DNA from: CAZGQY01 sp964528035
GTDB lineage: Bacteria > Pseudomonadota > Gammaproteobacteria > Methylococcales > UBA1147
DNA length: 8,216 nucleotides
NCBI GenBank assembly: GCA_964528035.1
Contig: CAZGQY010000181.1
Location: forward strand, 1 to 8,216
Direction of reading: 5' to 3'
A model generated the notes under the pieces. The model was not told where the DNA came from. It did no database searches and was given only the letters and a program-made list of their open reading frames with translations. Shown piece after piece: positions 6,677 through 8,216 of the stretch. How positions within the stretch are numbered: position 1 is the stretch's first letter; each line of letters begins with the position of its first letter. Made by a program: the position numbers and the translations under genes.

Positions 6677-7630
6677 CTACGAACTATATAAATCTACTTT
6701 ACTGTAGAGAATCGCTTTGGTATCCGGATTTTTTAAAATTGGATAATCAACTATACCTTCTACCAGGTGAATATAGCTATCGGGTGTCGAACCAGGCATT
6801 TTACCTTCCAGCCGGTTCTGAGCTTTATTGTATTTATTTTTGCTGGTCTCAGCCTGTTTCATGAATTCGACGTAACTACCATTTGGATATAACAGAGTAT
6901 CAATCGTGGTTTCGACAGTCTCGGTGTAAGTAACAAGAGATCTGATGAATTTAGCCGCTTTGCCTTCTCCATAATTTGAAATCAGCTGGCTCATTTTTTC
7001 CATTTCTTCAATACTGGATCCAAGTTCTTCTTTGGTCGTATTTACAGGAGTGTTAACGGTAGCCCATGCGGATTGTACTGGCAGTAATTTAGCCAGGTAT
7101 TTGGATGAATTTGCGCTATCAACAATATCGGATGTGCGCTGGAATGTGGCTTCTGCCGTGGATACAGCAGATGCTCCCACTTTAATGACATCTTTTGCAA
7201 AAATATAGATCAGGGTGGTCTGTGCTTCATCCAGTTTCTCGCCTAATTCTTCTGCCACTTCATAGTTTTTATCCAGAGCTATCGCTTTTATGGTGTAAGA
7301 ACGCGCTTCCTGAAGTCCCAGGTAGAGATCCTCGGCGCGCACTTTTGCACCGTCTTTCATGGTTTTAAAATTAGCAAGAGCGTCTTTTGTCGAGGCAAGA
7401 TAGTATAGTATCTGCCCGGATTCATTGAGAACCCGTTTGGCATTAGGCTGGTTGGGTGCAGTTGTGAGAATTTTACTCGCATAAATAAATGCATTCTCGT
7501 GTTCATGATCGTCAAAAGCGTCCAGCATCTTTTCCTCTAAAGTACCTCCTCCGCTTTGGCTGGCAATTGTTCCGATAACCACCAGCACGACGGCAGCAAT
7601 TACTGCAATTTGATACTTCTTGTCCCACAT
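6677..7630 (-). CDS. Membrane-anchored alpha-helical protein of unknown function (TPR-like N-terminal region)
   Basis: I do not recognise this 317-aa protein. Residues 1-6 are charged (MWDKKY). A hydrophobic segment (7-23) follows without a clear signal-peptidase site, so the protein is probably a membrane anchor with its bulk outside, although an uncleaved signal is not proven. Residues 31-68 look like one degenerate tetratricopeptide unit, with an amphipathic helix pair and NAFIYASKILTTAPNQPNAK at 46-65. The rest is Ala-, Glu- and Lys-rich and mostly helical to about 265. The tail, 280-317, is less charged and ends in DLYSS. There is only one Cys-free chain: no cofactor or catalytic motif is visible. 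GAGGT (7643-7639) lies eight bases before the ATG, and a good promoter precedes it. It stands alone and converges on the oxidase operon. Roles such as a TPR scaffold or envelope protein are only possible. Confidence 0.85.
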   Translation of the reverse strand: MWDKKYQIAVIAAVVLVVIGTIASQSGGGTLEEKMLDAFDDHEHENAFIYASKILTTAPNQPNAKRVLNESGQILYYLASTKDALANFKTMKDGAKVRAEDLYLGLQEARSYTIKAIALDKNYEVAEELGEKLDEAQTTLIYIFAKDVIKVGASAVSTAEATFQRTSDIVDSANSSKYLAKLLPVQSAWATVNTPVNTTKEELGSSIEEMEKMSQLISNYGEGKAAKFIRSLVTYTETVETTIDTLLYPNGSYVEFMKQAETSKNKYNKAQNRLEGKMPGSTPDSYIHLVEGIVDYPILKNPDTKAILYSKVDLYSS

Positions 7631-7694
7631 GTTTGTCTACCTCTTTTATTTATGTTCGCAAGAACCGGCGTACAGATCGGATCTTTATTTATTA

Positions 7695-7724
7695 ATAATA
7701 GGTTGGAATTAACAGAAATGTCGA
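7695..7724 (-). promoter_or_regulatory. Sigma70-like promoter of the helical-protein gene
   Basis: On the minus strand TCGACA (7724-7719) matches TTGACA at five of six bases. TATTAT (7700-7695) matches TATAAT at five of six bases. The spacer is 18 bases. Transcription would begin near 7688, giving a leader of about 58 bases that ends in the GAGGT ribosome binding site. Confidence 0.55.
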
Positions 7725-8169
7725 TACATACTGCTCCTAAAGCGCTTTTGTTTTTAGTTTAATGAGCATCAATAATATAAAGGCCGAATATTACAGCAAT
7801 TTGGGCACTTTTGTACAACGTATCTGTGTGATGGGGCGATACTTTTATAAATAAAATTGAAAGTTCGGAATGACTCTTGGTAAGTCTGTTGTTCAGGTCT
7901 TTAATTTAAAAACAATGTATCGATTCTGTATTCCGACTGTGTACAATATTTGAGGTGAATCAGTGTTAGTCTTCGGTGAAGGCAAGTATTAATATTCTAG
8001 TACCCGATTGGGTTAGAAGTGGTTTTATGGGTTAGGAATCGCTTTAAATTGCATGCATAATCCATTAATGCCGATAAAATCCTGATTTTGTATGAGAGTG
8101 GCTCGATACGGAAAAATCTTTATTGAGTGTCACTCTACCATGGGATATGCTTGTCAAAAAACTAGTACT

Positions 8170-8190
8170 CCGTCAAAGTTGTATTGACGG
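8170..8190. repeat. Inverted repeat CCGTCAA/TTGACGG near the right edge
   Basis: CCGTCAA (8170-8176) and TTGACGG (8184-8190) are perfect inverted copies with a seven-base loop. A second small palindrome, GCCG/CGGC (8199-8202, 8208-8211), follows. The local base composition is less AT-rich than the DNA to its left. It could be the start of an insertion element or other repeat that continues beyond the window. Confidence 0.4.
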
Positions 8191-8216
8191 GTAAATCAGC
8201 CGATAAGCGGCCATCT

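Larger units (their letters stand above)
7631..8216. other. AT-rich intergenic region to the right edge
   Basis: No convincing gene is seen in these 586 bases. The short plus-strand frame at 7556-7762 is mostly antisense to the helical-protein gene. The left part holds that gene's promoter and leader of about 55-60 bases. Further right are small palindromes such as AAAGCGCTTT (near 7740-7750), two TGGGTTAG copies 19 bases apart (8009-8016, 8028-8035), AGAGTG/CACTCT (8095-8100, 8131-8136), and the hairpin at 8170-8190. None identifies a known element. Confidence 0.5.

Noticed and set aside
6550..6864. 104-aa plus-strand frame
   Set aside because: TTG start without a ribosome binding site, and most of it lies antisense to the well-supported 317-aa gene.
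7556..7762. 68-aa plus-strand frame
   Set aside because: It overlaps the start, leader and promoter of the minus-strand gene and shows no family features.
1..8216. CRISPR arrays, tRNA or rRNA genes
   Set aside because: No regularly spaced repeats and no cloverleaf or rRNA-like sequence noticed on either strand.

Overview
The window carries one well-conserved operon and two less certain genes, set in about 2 kb of gene-poor DNA. The operon encodes an aa3/caa3-type (type A) heme-copper cytochrome c oxidase. The moderate GC content, the coxB-coxA-coxC-coxC-coxD order and the protein sequences suggest a gammaproteobacterium, perhaps a marine one related to Cellvibrionales or Alteromonadales. This placement is inferred from memory of family patterns; no search was run.

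Layout. 1-320 (minus): the N-terminal part of an exported rhodanese-domain protein, running towards the left edge, with a probable frameshift near base 50. 321-1038: about 0.7 kb without a convincing gene, which must hold the oxidase promoter. 1039-6011 (plus): five genes, namely subunit II (CuA domain plus two tandem cytochrome c domains), subunit I, two different five-helix subunit III proteins, and a small subunit IV. A stem-loop with a T-run at 6025-6052 probably ends this transcript. 6053-6676: non-coding DNA that looks like insertion scars. It holds a GGGGTC/GACCCC palindrome, a short minus-strand ORF fragment, a run of 13 C bases forming part of a hairpin, and a near-palindromic element of about 175 bp resembling a MITE. 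6677-7630 (minus): an unrecognised 317-aa membrane-anchored helical protein, facing the oxidase operon, with a good promoter and ribosome binding site. 7631-8216: no convincing gene, ending in a hairpin that could be the border of another element.

How the genes work together. The oxidase takes electrons from the periplasmic side through the two covalent hemes c and CuA of subunit II. They pass to heme a and the heme a3/CuB centre of subunit I, where O2 is reduced to water, coupled to proton translocation. The subunit III and IV proteins are membrane partners. The usual assembly genes (ctaG/cox11, SURF1, ctaA, ctaB, SCO) are not in the window.

I see no wholly new system. The points most worth a second look are the palindromic repeat and insertion-scar cluster, the duplicated heme c domain of subunit II, the Asn-to-Gln change in the D-channel region of subunit I, and the orphan helical protein.
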